Below are positions 24,844 through 32,123 of a stretch of 43,411 nucleotides of DNA, piece after piece. Every line of letters starts with the position of its first letter. The first letter of the stretch is position 1. The position numbers and the translations under genes were made by a program. The stretch comes from JALZUE01 sp051251725 (GTDB lineage: Bacteria > Pseudomonadota > Gammaproteobacteria > Enterobacterales > Alteromonadaceae). The notes under the pieces were generated by a model. That model saw nothing but the letters and a program-made list of their open reading frames with translations, searched no databases and was not told the origin of the DNA. The DNA lies in NCBI GenBank assembly GCA_051251725.1, contig JBPOFN010000036.1:1-43411 (forward strand), given 5' to 3'.

Positions 24844-25274
24844 TAACAAGCTCCATCGGTTGTATAACTTTGACCACTAACATAAATACATAACCGATAA
24901 TCGGAAGTTGAGCTATCGCCATCGGTAATTAAATAATTAGCACTCGTTGTATCACCCGTTGCCTGAATAGTTTGGTCTGCGAGCCCGGTAACCGAAATAG
25001 AAGAATGACTGGCGGAAAAGGTAAATAACACTTCATCTTCTAATTTAACCTGCCATAAACCGCTTGATTCATCTAAATTTATAATGCGATCACGCTTTGC
25101 AGCTTCACTGCGGGCAAATTTATAAGTGCTATGGAGTTTATTCGTATTACTAACAATTCTATTTTGTTTAACTTGTTGCACAAATGAGGGCATCGCCACT
25201 AATGATAAAATAGCAATGATAGCAGTTACTATAATCAACTCTATTAATGTAAATCCTTTACAATAATTTTTCAT
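24843..25274 (-). CDS. fimT: GspH/FimT-family minor pilin
   Basis: Minor pseudopilin of 143 residues. MKNYCKG precedes the cleavage site, then FTLIELIIVTAIIAILSLVAMPSF with Glu5. QNRIVSNTNKLHSTYKFARSEAAKRD is the GspH/FimT hallmark region. A C-terminal pair of cysteines (YRLCIYVSG, TDGAC at the very end) probably forms the disulfide loop. The ATG at 25274 is 2 bp after the pilE stop, so translation is likely coupled; an upstream TTG (25289) is rejected. FimT-type proteins also bind DNA in natural transformation in some bacteria, so a role in uptake is possible. Confidence 0.85.
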   Translation of the reverse strand: MKNYCKGFTLIELIIVTAIIAILSLVAMPSFVQQVKQNRIVSNTNKLHSTYKFARSEAAKRDRIINLDESSGLWQVKLEDEVLFTFSASHSSISVTGLADQTIQATGDTTSANYLITDGDSSTSDYRLCIYVSGQSYTTDGAC

Positions 25275-25276
25275 TT

Positions 25277-25699
25277 CTATAGCCAACAACTACTAGCGGC
25301 AGCGGTTGTTTGCCCTTGGTGATTCAATCCAAGGATACCGCACTTGTCATCATATTGACTGCCTTTGGGAGTCGCCTGAATTAAAAAAGTACCAGAATCA
25401 TTGGTCGCAGCACTTGCACTGGCAGCTTCCGAGGAAGAGTAACTATAAGTATAAGAATCAGACGAGGTGAAGTTATGGTTGTCAGGGTAGCCACCTAATC
25501 TTGTATATTGCCTTTCAAGAATTGCGACTTGCTGCATCATATAAGATTGTGCTTCACTTCGCCGAGCATCTTGCATATAACTAACATAAGAAGGAATGGC
25601 GACGGAATAAAGAATACCAACAATAGTAATAGTTACCATTAATTCTATAAGGGTAAAACCTGATGACTTTCGAGAAAAACTGTATTTGAAACGTTTCAT
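25277..25699 (-). CDS. pilE: PilE-like type IV pilin
   Basis: First gene of the leftward pilin operon; 140 residues. A basic 14-residue leader ending KSSG precedes FTLIELMVTITIVGILYSVAIPSYVSYMQDARRSEAQSYMMQQVAILERQYTR; this helix and the QxxxLERxYT region are typical of PilE minor pilins. The C-terminal DKCGILGLNHQGQT...SSCWL has the disulfide-bonded loop. A Ser/Ala-rich stretch (SYSSSEAASASAATNDSG) lies in the middle. In Pseudomonas and relatives the order is fimT-pilV-pilW-pilX-pilY1-pilE; here pilE leads and pilY1 is missing. Confidence 0.87.
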   Translation of the reverse strand: MKRFKYSFSRKSSGFTLIELMVTITIVGILYSVAIPSYVSYMQDARRSEAQSYMMQQVAILERQYTRLGGYPDNHNFTSSDSYTYSYSSSEAASASAATNDSGTFLIQATPKGSQYDDKCGILGLNHQGQTTAAASSCWL

Positions 25700-25814
25700 T
25701 GGTACAAATTAATCCAATTGACTACTTAAATAATATCGCTTTAAAAATCTATTTTTACAGATTTAAAAAAAATTTACTATAGTTAACAACAAAAATGTAC
25801 AAAAAATGTTCAAA

Positions 25815-26327
25815 CTAATCGAGATCGTTTAAAGGCCACATAACTATATAATCTTCATAATCATCGATAGATACTTCATTATCTTTAACCGTTTTTCCTC
25901 GCACCGACATCCCAGCTTTATGCATAGCTGATTTTTTACCTTTATTTAATAACGGATGCCAAGACGGTAAACCGCGACCTTCTTTTAACCGCCGATAACT
26001 ACAACTCGGCGGCATAAAAAACACTTCATCGATATTATCTTGCGTTAAACGCACACAATCAGGTACTAAGGTTGTTCGTTCTTCATATTTCGAGCAAGCA
26101 CAGGTTTTATCGTTTAATAAATGACACGCGATGCTTGAATACAGCATCTCTTCGCCTTCTTGCATATGACTTGTTGGCTGAAAATCGGTTTCTTCTGTGG
26201 TGCTTTCATCATCAATGAATTTATGAAGACAACATTTAGCGCAGCCATCACACAGTGATTCCCACTCTTGCCTGCTCATTTCTTCTAACGATTTTGTTTG
26301 CCAAAAAGGCGCTATAGTAGCTTTCAT
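25815..26327 (-). CDS. YcgN family cysteine-cluster protein (UPF0260)
   Basis: Conserved protein of unknown function that carries many cysteines and probably binds an Fe-S cluster or zinc. Over 170 residues it follows E. coli YcgN: FWQTKSLEEMSRQEWESLCDGCAKCCLHKF, IACHLLNDKTCACSKYEER, PDCVRLTQDN, MPPSCSYRRL and LPSWHPLL. It has about 20 extra acidic residues (DESTTEETDFQPTSHMQEGE, near 40-60) that E. coli YcgN lacks. It follows mltB by 6 bp and is probably the last gene of a ycgL-mltB-ycgN transcript. A hairpin AAATCT/AGATTT at 25745-25764 may end it. Confidence 0.93.
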   Translation of the reverse strand: MKATIAPFWQTKSLEEMSRQEWESLCDGCAKCCLHKFIDDESTTEETDFQPTSHMQEGEEMLYSSIACHLLNDKTCACSKYEERTTLVPDCVRLTQDNIDEVFFMPPSCSYRRLKEGRGLPSWHPLLNKGKKSAMHKAGMSVRGKTVKDNEVSIDDYEDYIVMWPLNDLD

Positions 26328-26333
26328 ATGATG

Positions 26334-27392
26334 TTATCTAATCGGTGGAAATTTAATGCGATCAGATAAATGGCCAACAGAGCTGACAAAATAATAAGAT
26401 AAATTCCAATGCATTAAACTTTTATAATTATTGTAGGCTAAATAAGCGCGACCATGTTCATCATCAGGAAAAACCAACGCCGCGGTAATATTCACTTTCG
26501 GTAAATCGGTACCATCGGCACGGCGTATTCCTAGCGCTTGCCATTGTGTTAACGTTTTTTCAGTTTTCTGCCAAGCTGCTAACCAATTTTTTCGACTGCC
26601 GGTATTTTTTGGGATCGCGTAACTAGTATCAAAACCGGCCGGTAAAGTCACTTGTCGGCCCCAAGTTAAATTGTCATTCCAACCTTCCATTTTTAAGTAA
26701 TTAGCCATCGAAGAAAAAACATCGGCATAATTTTGCCAAATATCTTTTTTACCATCACCATCACCATCAACGGCGTACGCTAAAAAGGACGTTGGCATAA
26801 ATTGATTTTGTCCCATAGCGCCAGCCCAAGAGCCTTTAAAGTCTTTTAACTCAATATGACCTTCTTGCAAAATGGTTAACGCCGCCCATAATTGTTTTTT
26901 GAAAAAAGTACGTCGGCGCCCTTCATAGGCAAGGGTTGTTAACGCCGAAATAACATTATAACCGCCGGTAAATTTACCAAAGTTAGTTTCTAGGCCCCAT
27001 AAAGCGACAATAAAACGCGGCTGTACTTGATATTTTTGAGCAATTTCCAATAACAGCGTTTGGTGCTCTTTATATAAGCTTCGCGCTTTATCAACCTTCC
27101 ATTGCGGCACACGTTTAGGTAAGTAGGTATCAAGCGTTTCGACTACTTCGGGTTGATTACGGTCTTGTTTAACGGCACGTTGATGAAACTTCGCATCAGC
27201 AAAACTTTGATCTAACAAGGTTTGGCTATACCCTTTTGCTAATGACTCTTGTTTAAATTCAGTAATAAAGGCTTGAAAACCTTGCTCGGTTAACGCTTCT
27301 TTCGCAAAAACCGCGGAGCTGCTCGCCACCAAAAGTAATGAGGCGGAACTGAAAAATTTAAACTGATTGAATACTCTTGATAATAGCTTCAT
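26334..27392 (-). CDS. MltB-family lytic murein transglycosylase
   Basis: Periplasmic enzyme that cleaves the MurNAc-GlcNAc bond of peptidoglycan with anhydro-ring formation. From the ATG at 27392 (AGGATGG about 5-9 nt upstream) it has 352 residues; an ATG three codons earlier directly abuts AGG and is less likely. A signal peptide covers about 1-30 (hydrophobic LLLVASSSAVFA). The catalytic Glu lies in VALWGLETNFGKFTGG, followed by SWAGAMGQNQFMPTSFLAYAVDGDGDGKKDIW and ADVFSSMANYL. No lipobox is present, so it is a soluble periplasmic form rather than a lipoprotein like E. coli MltB. Confidence 0.94.
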   Translation of the reverse strand: MKLLSRVFNQFKFFSSASLLLVASSSAVFAKEALTEQGFQAFITEFKQESLAKGYSQTLLDQSFADAKFHQRAVKQDRNQPEVVETLDTYLPKRVPQWKVDKARSLYKEHQTLLLEIAQKYQVQPRFIVALWGLETNFGKFTGGYNVISALTTLAYEGRRRTFFKKQLWAALTILQEGHIELKDFKGSWAGAMGQNQFMPTSFLAYAVDGDGDGKKDIWQNYADVFSSMANYLKMEGWNDNLTWGRQVTLPAGFDTSYAIPKNTGSRKNWLAAWQKTEKTLTQWQALGIRRADGTDLPKVNITAALVFPDDEHGRAYLAYNNYKSLMHWNLSYYFVSSVGHLSDRIKFPPIR

Positions 27393-27405
27393 TGAAACCA
27401 TCCTA

Positions 27406-27690
27406 TTAATTATCTGTATTTAGCTTTTGTTGCTTTTTATGATCAGCCAACAAATCTTCGATTGGCGGGGGTAATTGAAGATAAAAACCATTTTCGGTTA
27501 ATCTTTGTTTAACAATCGCTAAATCAGCAAAAGCTAACTTGTCTTTCGTCGCTAGATTCACAATAGTGACCAATTGAGGAGTACCAAATGTTGCCATTAA
27601 TCCTTCAGGCACTTTGGAAAAGTCATCCCGTTGTTCGACAAATAAATACATAAATTGTTTTTTCGGGCTTTTATAAACCACAGTCAACAT
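27406..27690 (-). CDS. YcgL domain protein
   Basis: Conserved gammaproteobacterial protein of 94 residues, function not established. The sequence matches the YcgL fold throughout: VVYKSPKKQFMYLFVEQRDDFSKVPEGLMATFGTPQLV, LADLAIVKQRLTENGFYLQLPPPIEDLL. A short Lys/Gln/Asn tail follows. It stands between rnd and the mltB gene on the same strand (13 bp to the start of mltB), the same gene neighbourhood as in related marine bacteria, where ycgL and rnd are linked. Confidence 0.93.
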   Translation of the reverse strand: MLTVVYKSPKKQFMYLFVEQRDDFSKVPEGLMATFGTPQLVTIVNLATKDKLAFADLAIVKQRLTENGFYLQLPPPIEDLLADHKKQQKLNTDN

Positions 27691-27824
27691 AAAAAAACCT
27701 TATTCGTTTACCTAACTTTTGTTTAGGCTTAAAAAAAATCATATCAGGTATAAACAGTATTTAAAGTGAATTAATTGTAACTAAATATAGTTACTCAGAG
27801 TTATGACCTGATGTTAACGTAGCG

Positions 27825-28958
27825 TTATTTAAAATTATTGTGAGCAAACTTTGCTAATTTATCGCCGACAATGTCTTTTCGCCAGCCATTTAATAAATCT
27901 ACTTGCGCTATTTCGGTATTGTTGACTTTAAAATGCCAACTTAAATATTGATTTATCTGTTTTTTCGAGGCGAGGTTTTCCATTCCAACATTAGCGGTTT
28001 TAGCAATACCGGTCAGGTAATCTTTCACTTTTTTAAAGACTTGCTTGTAAGTTGGATATTGATCTAAACGTTCAATACGGGCTGGATGCAGCTCTGGCTC
28101 AACTTTATTTGCGGTCGCTAAAACTTGTAACATCGCTTTGCCTTTATGGCGGATGTCATTAACCTCAACGCCCTCAATACTGGCCATAGCACCAACACTT
28201 TTGGGATTCATTTCGGCCAAACCTATCAGCGTATGATCTTTGGCAATAAAACCTAATGGTAAATCACGCAGTTTCGCTTGTTGATATCGCCAAATGGCTA
28301 AATGACTTAAACGATTTAATTGAATAGCGTTTAAACGAGAGGCTAGTTTTACATTTTGGTATAAGCTTTGTTCATCAATCGGCGTAAACTTGCGTTCAAT
28401 CATTAACTGACTTTCTTGCTTAACTGCTGCTAACCAACCAGCGTCTGTGACTTGTTGCAACAACTGTTCAAATAACTGATATAAATATTCAACATCGGCT
28501 TTGGCATAAGTTAATTGTTTGTCGGTTAATGGCCTTTTTGTCCAATCGGTACGAGATTCAGATTTATCAACTTCAATATCAAGAAAGTGCTGCACCATAC
28601 CGGCATAACCTAATGAAATGCCATGACCTAAAAATGCCATCATAATTTGGCTATCAATTAAGTTTTGTGGTTTACAGTTACCGGCGTGCAAGAAAACCTC
28701 AAGATCTTCTGAACAAGCATGTAATACTTTGACAATATCCGGTGAACTTAACAGTTGCCAAAATGGCGCTAAATCGTCAACCGCAATTGGGTCAATCAAA
28801 ACAATTGATTGACCATCACTTACTTGCAGCAAACCTAATTTGGGATATAAGGTACGGGTTCGAACAAATTCAGTATCTATAGCTAACACACTTGCTTTTG
28901 ACAATTGTTCGCAAATTTTCACTAAGCTTGAATTGTCATCGATAAAATGATTTTGCAC
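27825..28958 (-). CDS. rnd: Ribonuclease D
   Basis: 3'-5' exoribonuclease that trims tRNA precursors. Start chosen as GTG at 28958 (MQNHFIDDNSSLVKICEQL) because AGGA lies about 7 nt upstream and the length (377) matches E. coli (375). The frame runs on upstream to 29132 but that part overlaps the rluB C-terminus with no homology. The DEDD nuclease residues are visible: Asp and Glu in VLAIDTEFVRTRT, Asp in HACSEDLEVFLH, and YAKADVEYLYQL (Tyr-x3-Asp). Two HRDC-like helical domains make up the rest. It lies 70 bp downstream of rluB. Confidence 0.95.
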   Translation of the reverse strand: MQNHFIDDNSSLVKICEQLSKASVLAIDTEFVRTRTLYPKLGLLQVSDGQSIVLIDPIAVDDLAPFWQLLSSPDIVKVLHACSEDLEVFLHAGNCKPQNLIDSQIMMAFLGHGISLGYAGMVQHFLDIEVDKSESRTDWTKRPLTDKQLTYAKADVEYLYQLFEQLLQQVTDAGWLAAVKQESQLMIERKFTPIDEQSLYQNVKLASRLNAIQLNRLSHLAIWRYQQAKLRDLPLGFIAKDHTLIGLAEMNPKSVGAMASIEGVEVNDIRHKGKAMLQVLATANKVEPELHPARIERLDQYPTYKQVFKKVKDYLTGIAKTANVGMENLASKKQINQYLSWHFKVNNTEIAQVDLLNGWRKDIVGDKLAKFAHNNFK

Positions 28959-29028
28959 TGTTCTTCCTGTAATTGAAATTCCTGTGGGTAACGGCTTATT
29001 TAATCGATGAGAAAAAATCCCCAATCGA

Positions 29029-29892
29029 TTAAGAACGTTTTTTTCTTGATGCCTGAGTAACACGCACTTGATGTTTTTTAACACTACGACGAATACGACG
29101 ACTTTTCGCATTATCAATTGATTTTTCATCAACTTTTATCTTGCTTTGCACCTCATTCGGTAGCTCCACCAACTTACGATAATAGTTAACTTCTTTCAAT
29201 CCTAACTCAACCCAGCCACCAAGCGGTAACTGTCTTGGCATGTCCATATCGCCGTAACGAACACGGATCAAACGACTTACTTGTACTTCTTGGCTTTCCC
29301 AAAGACGACGTACTTCACGATTTCGTCCTTCGGTTAAAACAACATGAAACCAATGGTTTCGACCTTCACCGCCGCGATAAGTAATTTTATTAAATTTCGC
29401 AGGTCCATCTTCAAGCTTAACACCATGGCGTAAGCGCTGAAGCATAGCTTCATCAACCTCACCAAAAATACGTACAGCGTATTCACGTTCAACTTTTCTT
29501 GATGGATGCATTAGGCGGTTTGCTAGTTCACCATCAGTGGTAAATAACAACATCCCTGAGGTATTGATATCTAAACGGCCAACCGCAACCCAGCGCGCAC
29601 CTTCAATAGGTGGTAAACGGTCAAAAACGGTCGGACGCCCTTCAGGATCTTTACGCGTACACATTTCGCCTTCGGGCTTGTTATAAACAAGCACACGGCA
29701 AAAGTTATCTTCAAGATTTTTAATTTTGATCAAATGCCCGTCAACACGAATTTGTTCCGTGCCTTCAACTCGGTCACCTAAATAAGCTATTTTAGCATCA
29801 ACGCTAACGCGGCCAGCGCTGATAAAGGTTTCCATTTCACGACGAGAGCCTCGCCCTGCTCTTGCTAATACTTTCTGTAATTTTTCTGACAT
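29029..29892 (-). CDS. rluB: 23S rRNA pseudouridine(2605) synthase RluB
   Basis: Isomerises U2605 of 23S rRNA to pseudouridine. The 287 residues comprise an N-terminal S4 RNA-binding domain (MSEKLQKVLARAGRGSRREMETFISAGRVSVDAKIAYLGDRV), the linker, and the RsuA-type catalytic domain with the nucleophilic Asp in VGRLDINTSGMLLFT, followed by REYAVRI, ILTEGRNREVRRLWESQ-like and RLIRVRYGDM blocks. The tail is very basic (SRRIRRSVKKHQVRVTQASRKKRS). RluB rather than RluE/RsuA is chosen from the S4 domain, motif order and the neighbouring yciO-rnm, which flank rluB in E. coli. Confidence 0.94.
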   Translation of the reverse strand: MSEKLQKVLARAGRGSRREMETFISAGRVSVDAKIAYLGDRVEGTEQIRVDGHLIKIKNLEDNFCRVLVYNKPEGEMCTRKDPEGRPTVFDRLPPIEGARWVAVGRLDINTSGMLLFTTDGELANRLMHPSRKVEREYAVRIFGEVDEAMLQRLRHGVKLEDGPAKFNKITYRGGEGRNHWFHVVLTEGRNREVRRLWESQEVQVSRLIRVRYGDMDMPRQLPLGGWVELGLKEVNYYRKLVELPNEVQSKIKVDEKSIDNAKSRRIRRSVKKHQVRVTQASRKKRS

Positions 29893-30098
29893 TGGTAATA
29901 ATACTCTTGTCCGTCAGTAGTTTTAACACTAGGTTAAAATCAATGCTGCTGACTCTAAAATTAATTTAACGCTTTAAATATTTTTTAAATTTAAAGCTAC
30001 AACTTAGCCGTATTATAACGTGCTAAACACTATAGAGCACGAAATTTAACGAATTGCTAAAAATCAAAGCTTTGAACGCTTAATTCACAGTAATAAAT

Positions 30099-30719
30099 TT
30101 ACTGGAATGGCTCAATATCACCTTCGCCTTCACGAATGATGTTAACTTCACCTTCAGAGAAATCTATGATGGTAGTCGGTTGTTCGCCTAAATAACCGCC
30201 ATTTAAAATCAAATCAACGCGTTTTTCTAAAATGTCACGAATATGTTCTGGATCATACTCTGCCATTTGCTGTCCTGGCATTAATAATGTCGTCGAAATT
30301 AACGGTTCATTTAACTCGGCTAATAAAGCTTGCGCGACTTTGTTGTTCGGAATTCGAATACCTATGGTTTTCTTCTTCGGATTAAGTAACCGCTTCGGCA
30401 CTTCTTTTGTTCCTTTAAAAATAAAGGTATAAGCACCAGGCGTATTGTTTTTCACTAACCTAAAAGCAGTATTATCAACTTTGGCATATTCAGATAATTC
30501 AGATAAATCACGGCACACTAAGGCAAAGTCATGATCCATTTCAATACCGCGAATTTGGCAGATTCTTTCTAACGCTTTTTTATCACCAATATGACATCCT
30601 AAGGCATAGCCAGAATCTGTTGGGTAAACAATAACGCCACCGGCATGAATGATTTCGACCGCTTGTTTCATCAAGCGCGTTTGTGGGTTATCGGGGTGAA
30701 CATAAAAAAATTGGCTCAA
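30099..30719 (-). CDS. yciO: YciO, YrdC/Sua5-domain protein
   Basis: Member of the threonylcarbamoyl-AMP synthase (YrdC/Sua5) fold group, 206 residues. It matches E. coli YciO from the first residue (MSQFFYVHPDNPQTRLMKQAVEIIHAGGVIVYPTDSGYALGC), with KNNTPGAYTFIFKGTKEVPKRL, KKKTIGIRIP and LNGGYLGEQPTTIIDF. In E. coli the main t6A enzyme is TsaC, so YciO's precise role is less clear; the RNA-binding KxRSxxx-like entrance of TsaC is altered. It lies 54 bp downstream of rnm and about 200 bp upstream of rluB; an inverted repeat GCTTTAAAT/ATTTAAAGC (29971-29997) falls in that gap. Confidence 0.93.
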   Translation of the reverse strand: MSQFFYVHPDNPQTRLMKQAVEIIHAGGVIVYPTDSGYALGCHIGDKKALERICQIRGIEMDHDFALVCRDLSELSEYAKVDNTAFRLVKNNTPGAYTFIFKGTKEVPKRLLNPKKKTIGIRIPNNKVAQALLAELNEPLISTTLLMPGQQMAEYDPEHIRDILEKRVDLILNGGYLGEQPTTIIDFSEGEVNIIREGEGDIEPFQ

Positions 30720-30773
30720 AGTATTATTCCATTCTAGTTAATCATTAAGTTATCGTTTATCCGAAATAGCTAA

Positions 30774-31643
30774 TTAAAACAATTGCCAAACTGGCTGACA
30801 TTGGTCTGGTAATGTTAAATTACGCCCTAGATCACTCCATTTACTTGGGTAATGAAAGTCACTGCCCATCGACGCATGTAAATCATATTCTTGGCAATAA
30901 CTCAGCATTAATTGTTTTTGCTGAACATTCATTTGCGGCAGTACTATTTCTAGGGCATCGCCACCCGCCGCTTTAAATTCAACAACTAATTTTCGCAGCC
31001 ATTTCCCTGATAAGTCATAGCGAATTGGATGCGCAATAACAGCCACACCTCCTGCTTGATGAATGACTTCGATGGCCTCGGCAATTAAACACCATTTAGG
31101 TTTAACAAAAGCGCGTTTACCTTTACCTAAATATTTATCAAAAGCCGCTTGCATATGGTTAATTTCACCGCGATTAAATAATACTTGGGCAAAATGAGCA
31201 CGGGTAATACTACCTTTACCCGCGAGTCGTTTAGCATCGTCGTAAACATCTTCAAAACCACATTTAGTTAACTTTTCACCCATGGCAGTCGCTCTCGCTT
31301 CTCGCGCTAATTGCTGCTCAGTGATCAACTGCTTTAACTGTTCATTTTCAGTATCAATATTCAATCCAACAATATGAATATCAAAACCGTTCCAGTTGGT
31401 AGAAATTTCAATGCCATTGATAAGTTTAAGGCCATAAGCTTTATCTTTGATATATTGATGTGCGCTTGCCAGCCCTGCGGTGGTGTCGTGATCGGTAATG
31501 GCCAATACGTCTAGCTGATAATTTACCGCCCGTTCGATTAGCAGTTCAGGTTCAAGCTTGCCATCAGAGCAAGTCGTATGACTATGCAAGTCGATGCGTG
31601 AATTAGGAAAATTGTCAAAAGCAATGGTTGACATAAGGTTCAT
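30774..31643 (-). CDS. rnm: Rnm/YciV (TrpH), PHP-domain 5'-3' exoribonuclease
   Basis: PHP phosphoesterase that in E. coli acts as RNase AM, trimming 5' ends of rRNA fragments; it also hydrolyses pAp. The 289 residues carry the metal-binding set: DLHSHTTCSDG (about 18-28), LAITDHDTTAG, LINGIEIST, VIAHPIRYD and MGSDFHYPSKW. The ATG at 31643 has GAAGA about 9-13 nt upstream; a second ATG at 31634 is possible. It is divergent from the trp operon, as in E. coli, sharing a 177-bp promoter region. Confidence 0.93.
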   Translation of the reverse strand: MNLMSTIAFDNFPNSRIDLHSHTTCSDGKLEPELLIERAVNYQLDVLAITDHDTTAGLASAHQYIKDKAYGLKLINGIEISTNWNGFDIHIVGLNIDTENEQLKQLITEQQLAREARATAMGEKLTKCGFEDVYDDAKRLAGKGSITRAHFAQVLFNRGEINHMQAAFDKYLGKGKRAFVKPKWCLIAEAIEVIHQAGGVAVIAHPIRYDLSGKWLRKLVVEFKAAGGDALEIVLPQMNVQQKQLMLSYCQEYDLHASMGSDFHYPSKWSDLGRNLTLPDQCQPVWQLF

Positions 31644-31671
31644 TTTGCGGTCTTCTATATGCCTAGCAGTT

Positions 31672-31699
31672 TACTGTATATCATGAAATATAAACAGTA
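31672..31699. promoter_or_regulatory. Inverted repeat in the rnm-trp promoter region (candidate operator)
   Basis: TACTGT (31672-31677) and ACAGTA (31694-31699) form an inverted repeat with further TATAT/ATATA symmetry inside. The adjacent CAGTTTACTG (31667-31676) recalls, weakly, the AGTTAACT centre of TrpR operators but lacks the full CTAG arms. A sigma-70 pair could not be placed with confidence. Confidence 0.3.
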
Positions 31700-31820
31700 G
31701 AATATGGCGACTAACAAACCTGACAAGCGTAACAGCAATAAAATTGCCGGTAGCGATTAACGGATTTCAACAGCAGCCATAACAAAAATACAAACATTAA
31801 ATTCAACAAGCGGATTAAAA

Positions 31821-31889
31821 ATGACAAACTTATTCAACAATTCAACGTTAACTCAGTTAACTTCAAATTGGTGGCATAACTCGAACTAA
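31821..31889 (+). CDS. trpL: trp operon leader peptide
   Basis: A 22-residue ORF: MTNLFNNSTLTQLTS, then N-W-W-H-N-S-N. Tandem Trp codons (TGG TGG, 31869-31874) sit six codons before the stop, exactly where ribosome stalling would disrupt the first leader hairpin. A weak GGA precedes the ATG by about 8 nt. The peptide's only role is sensing charged tRNA-Trp. It is followed by the attenuator stem-loops before trpE. Confidence 0.9.
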   Translation: MTNLFNNSTLTQLTSNWWHNSN

Positions 31890-31951
31890 GTGGGTTATGT
31901 AGTTGCTTGTTGGCAAAAAATTTACAAAAACCCGCTTTTCGCGGGTTTTTT
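31875..31951 (+). promoter_or_regulatory. trp attenuator (1:2, 2:3 and 3:4 hairpins)
   Basis: All three classical structures can be drawn. 1:2: CATAACTCG (31875-31883) with TGGGTTATG (31891-31899), starting right after the Trp codons. 2:3 antiterminator: AGTGGGTT (31889-31896) with AACCCGCT (31929-31936). 3:4 terminator: AAAAACCCGC (31926-31935) with GCGGGTTTTT (31941-31950) and a T run to 31951. With Trp present the ribosome covers segment 2 and 3:4 forms; when it stalls on TGG TGG the 2:3 pair forms and transcription goes on. Confidence 0.9.
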
Positions 31952-32024
31952 CGTTTTATTTCGTTAAAAACCTCAAAAACTTAATAGAAATACTATTAAA
32001 CCTGACAGAGAAAAAGTAAAATTT

Positions 32025-32087
32025 ATGGATAATGCAAAAGTAAAAAGTTGGTTTATTTGGTGGCTTCAGCCTATTTATGCCGGATGA
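32025..32087 (+). CDS. Second Trp-rich small ORF upstream of trpE
   Basis: A 20-residue ORF, MDNAKVK followed by SWFIWWLQPIYAG, with three Trp codons (32049-32051, 32058-32063). It lies after the attenuator terminator and ends 36 bp before the trpE ATG. The WW-x2-P pattern resembles leader peptides of trp operons in other gammaproteobacteria. The ribosome site is weak (AGAGAAAAAG, rather far). It may be a second Trp sensor that adjusts trpE translation, or a relic of an older leader. Its codon content makes chance less likely but expression is unproven. Confidence 0.5.
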   Translation: MDNAKVKSWFIWWLQPIYAG

Positions 32088-32123
32088 AGACGTTTTAACT
32101 AAATTACCAACAGGAATATCACC

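Noticed and set aside
27691..27824. Hairpin CCTAA/TTAGG between rnd and ycgL as a terminator
   Set aside because: Short stem, and no T tract in the direction of rnd or ycgL transcription.
28959..29132. 58-residue upstream extension of rnd
   Set aside because: It overlaps rluB, lacks family similarity, and the GTG at 28958 has a good ribosome site and gives the expected length.
31660..31680. TrpR operator
   Set aside because: Only the AGTT-ACT centre resembles the consensus; the CTAG arms are not symmetric, so it is kept only as a low-confidence inverted repeat.
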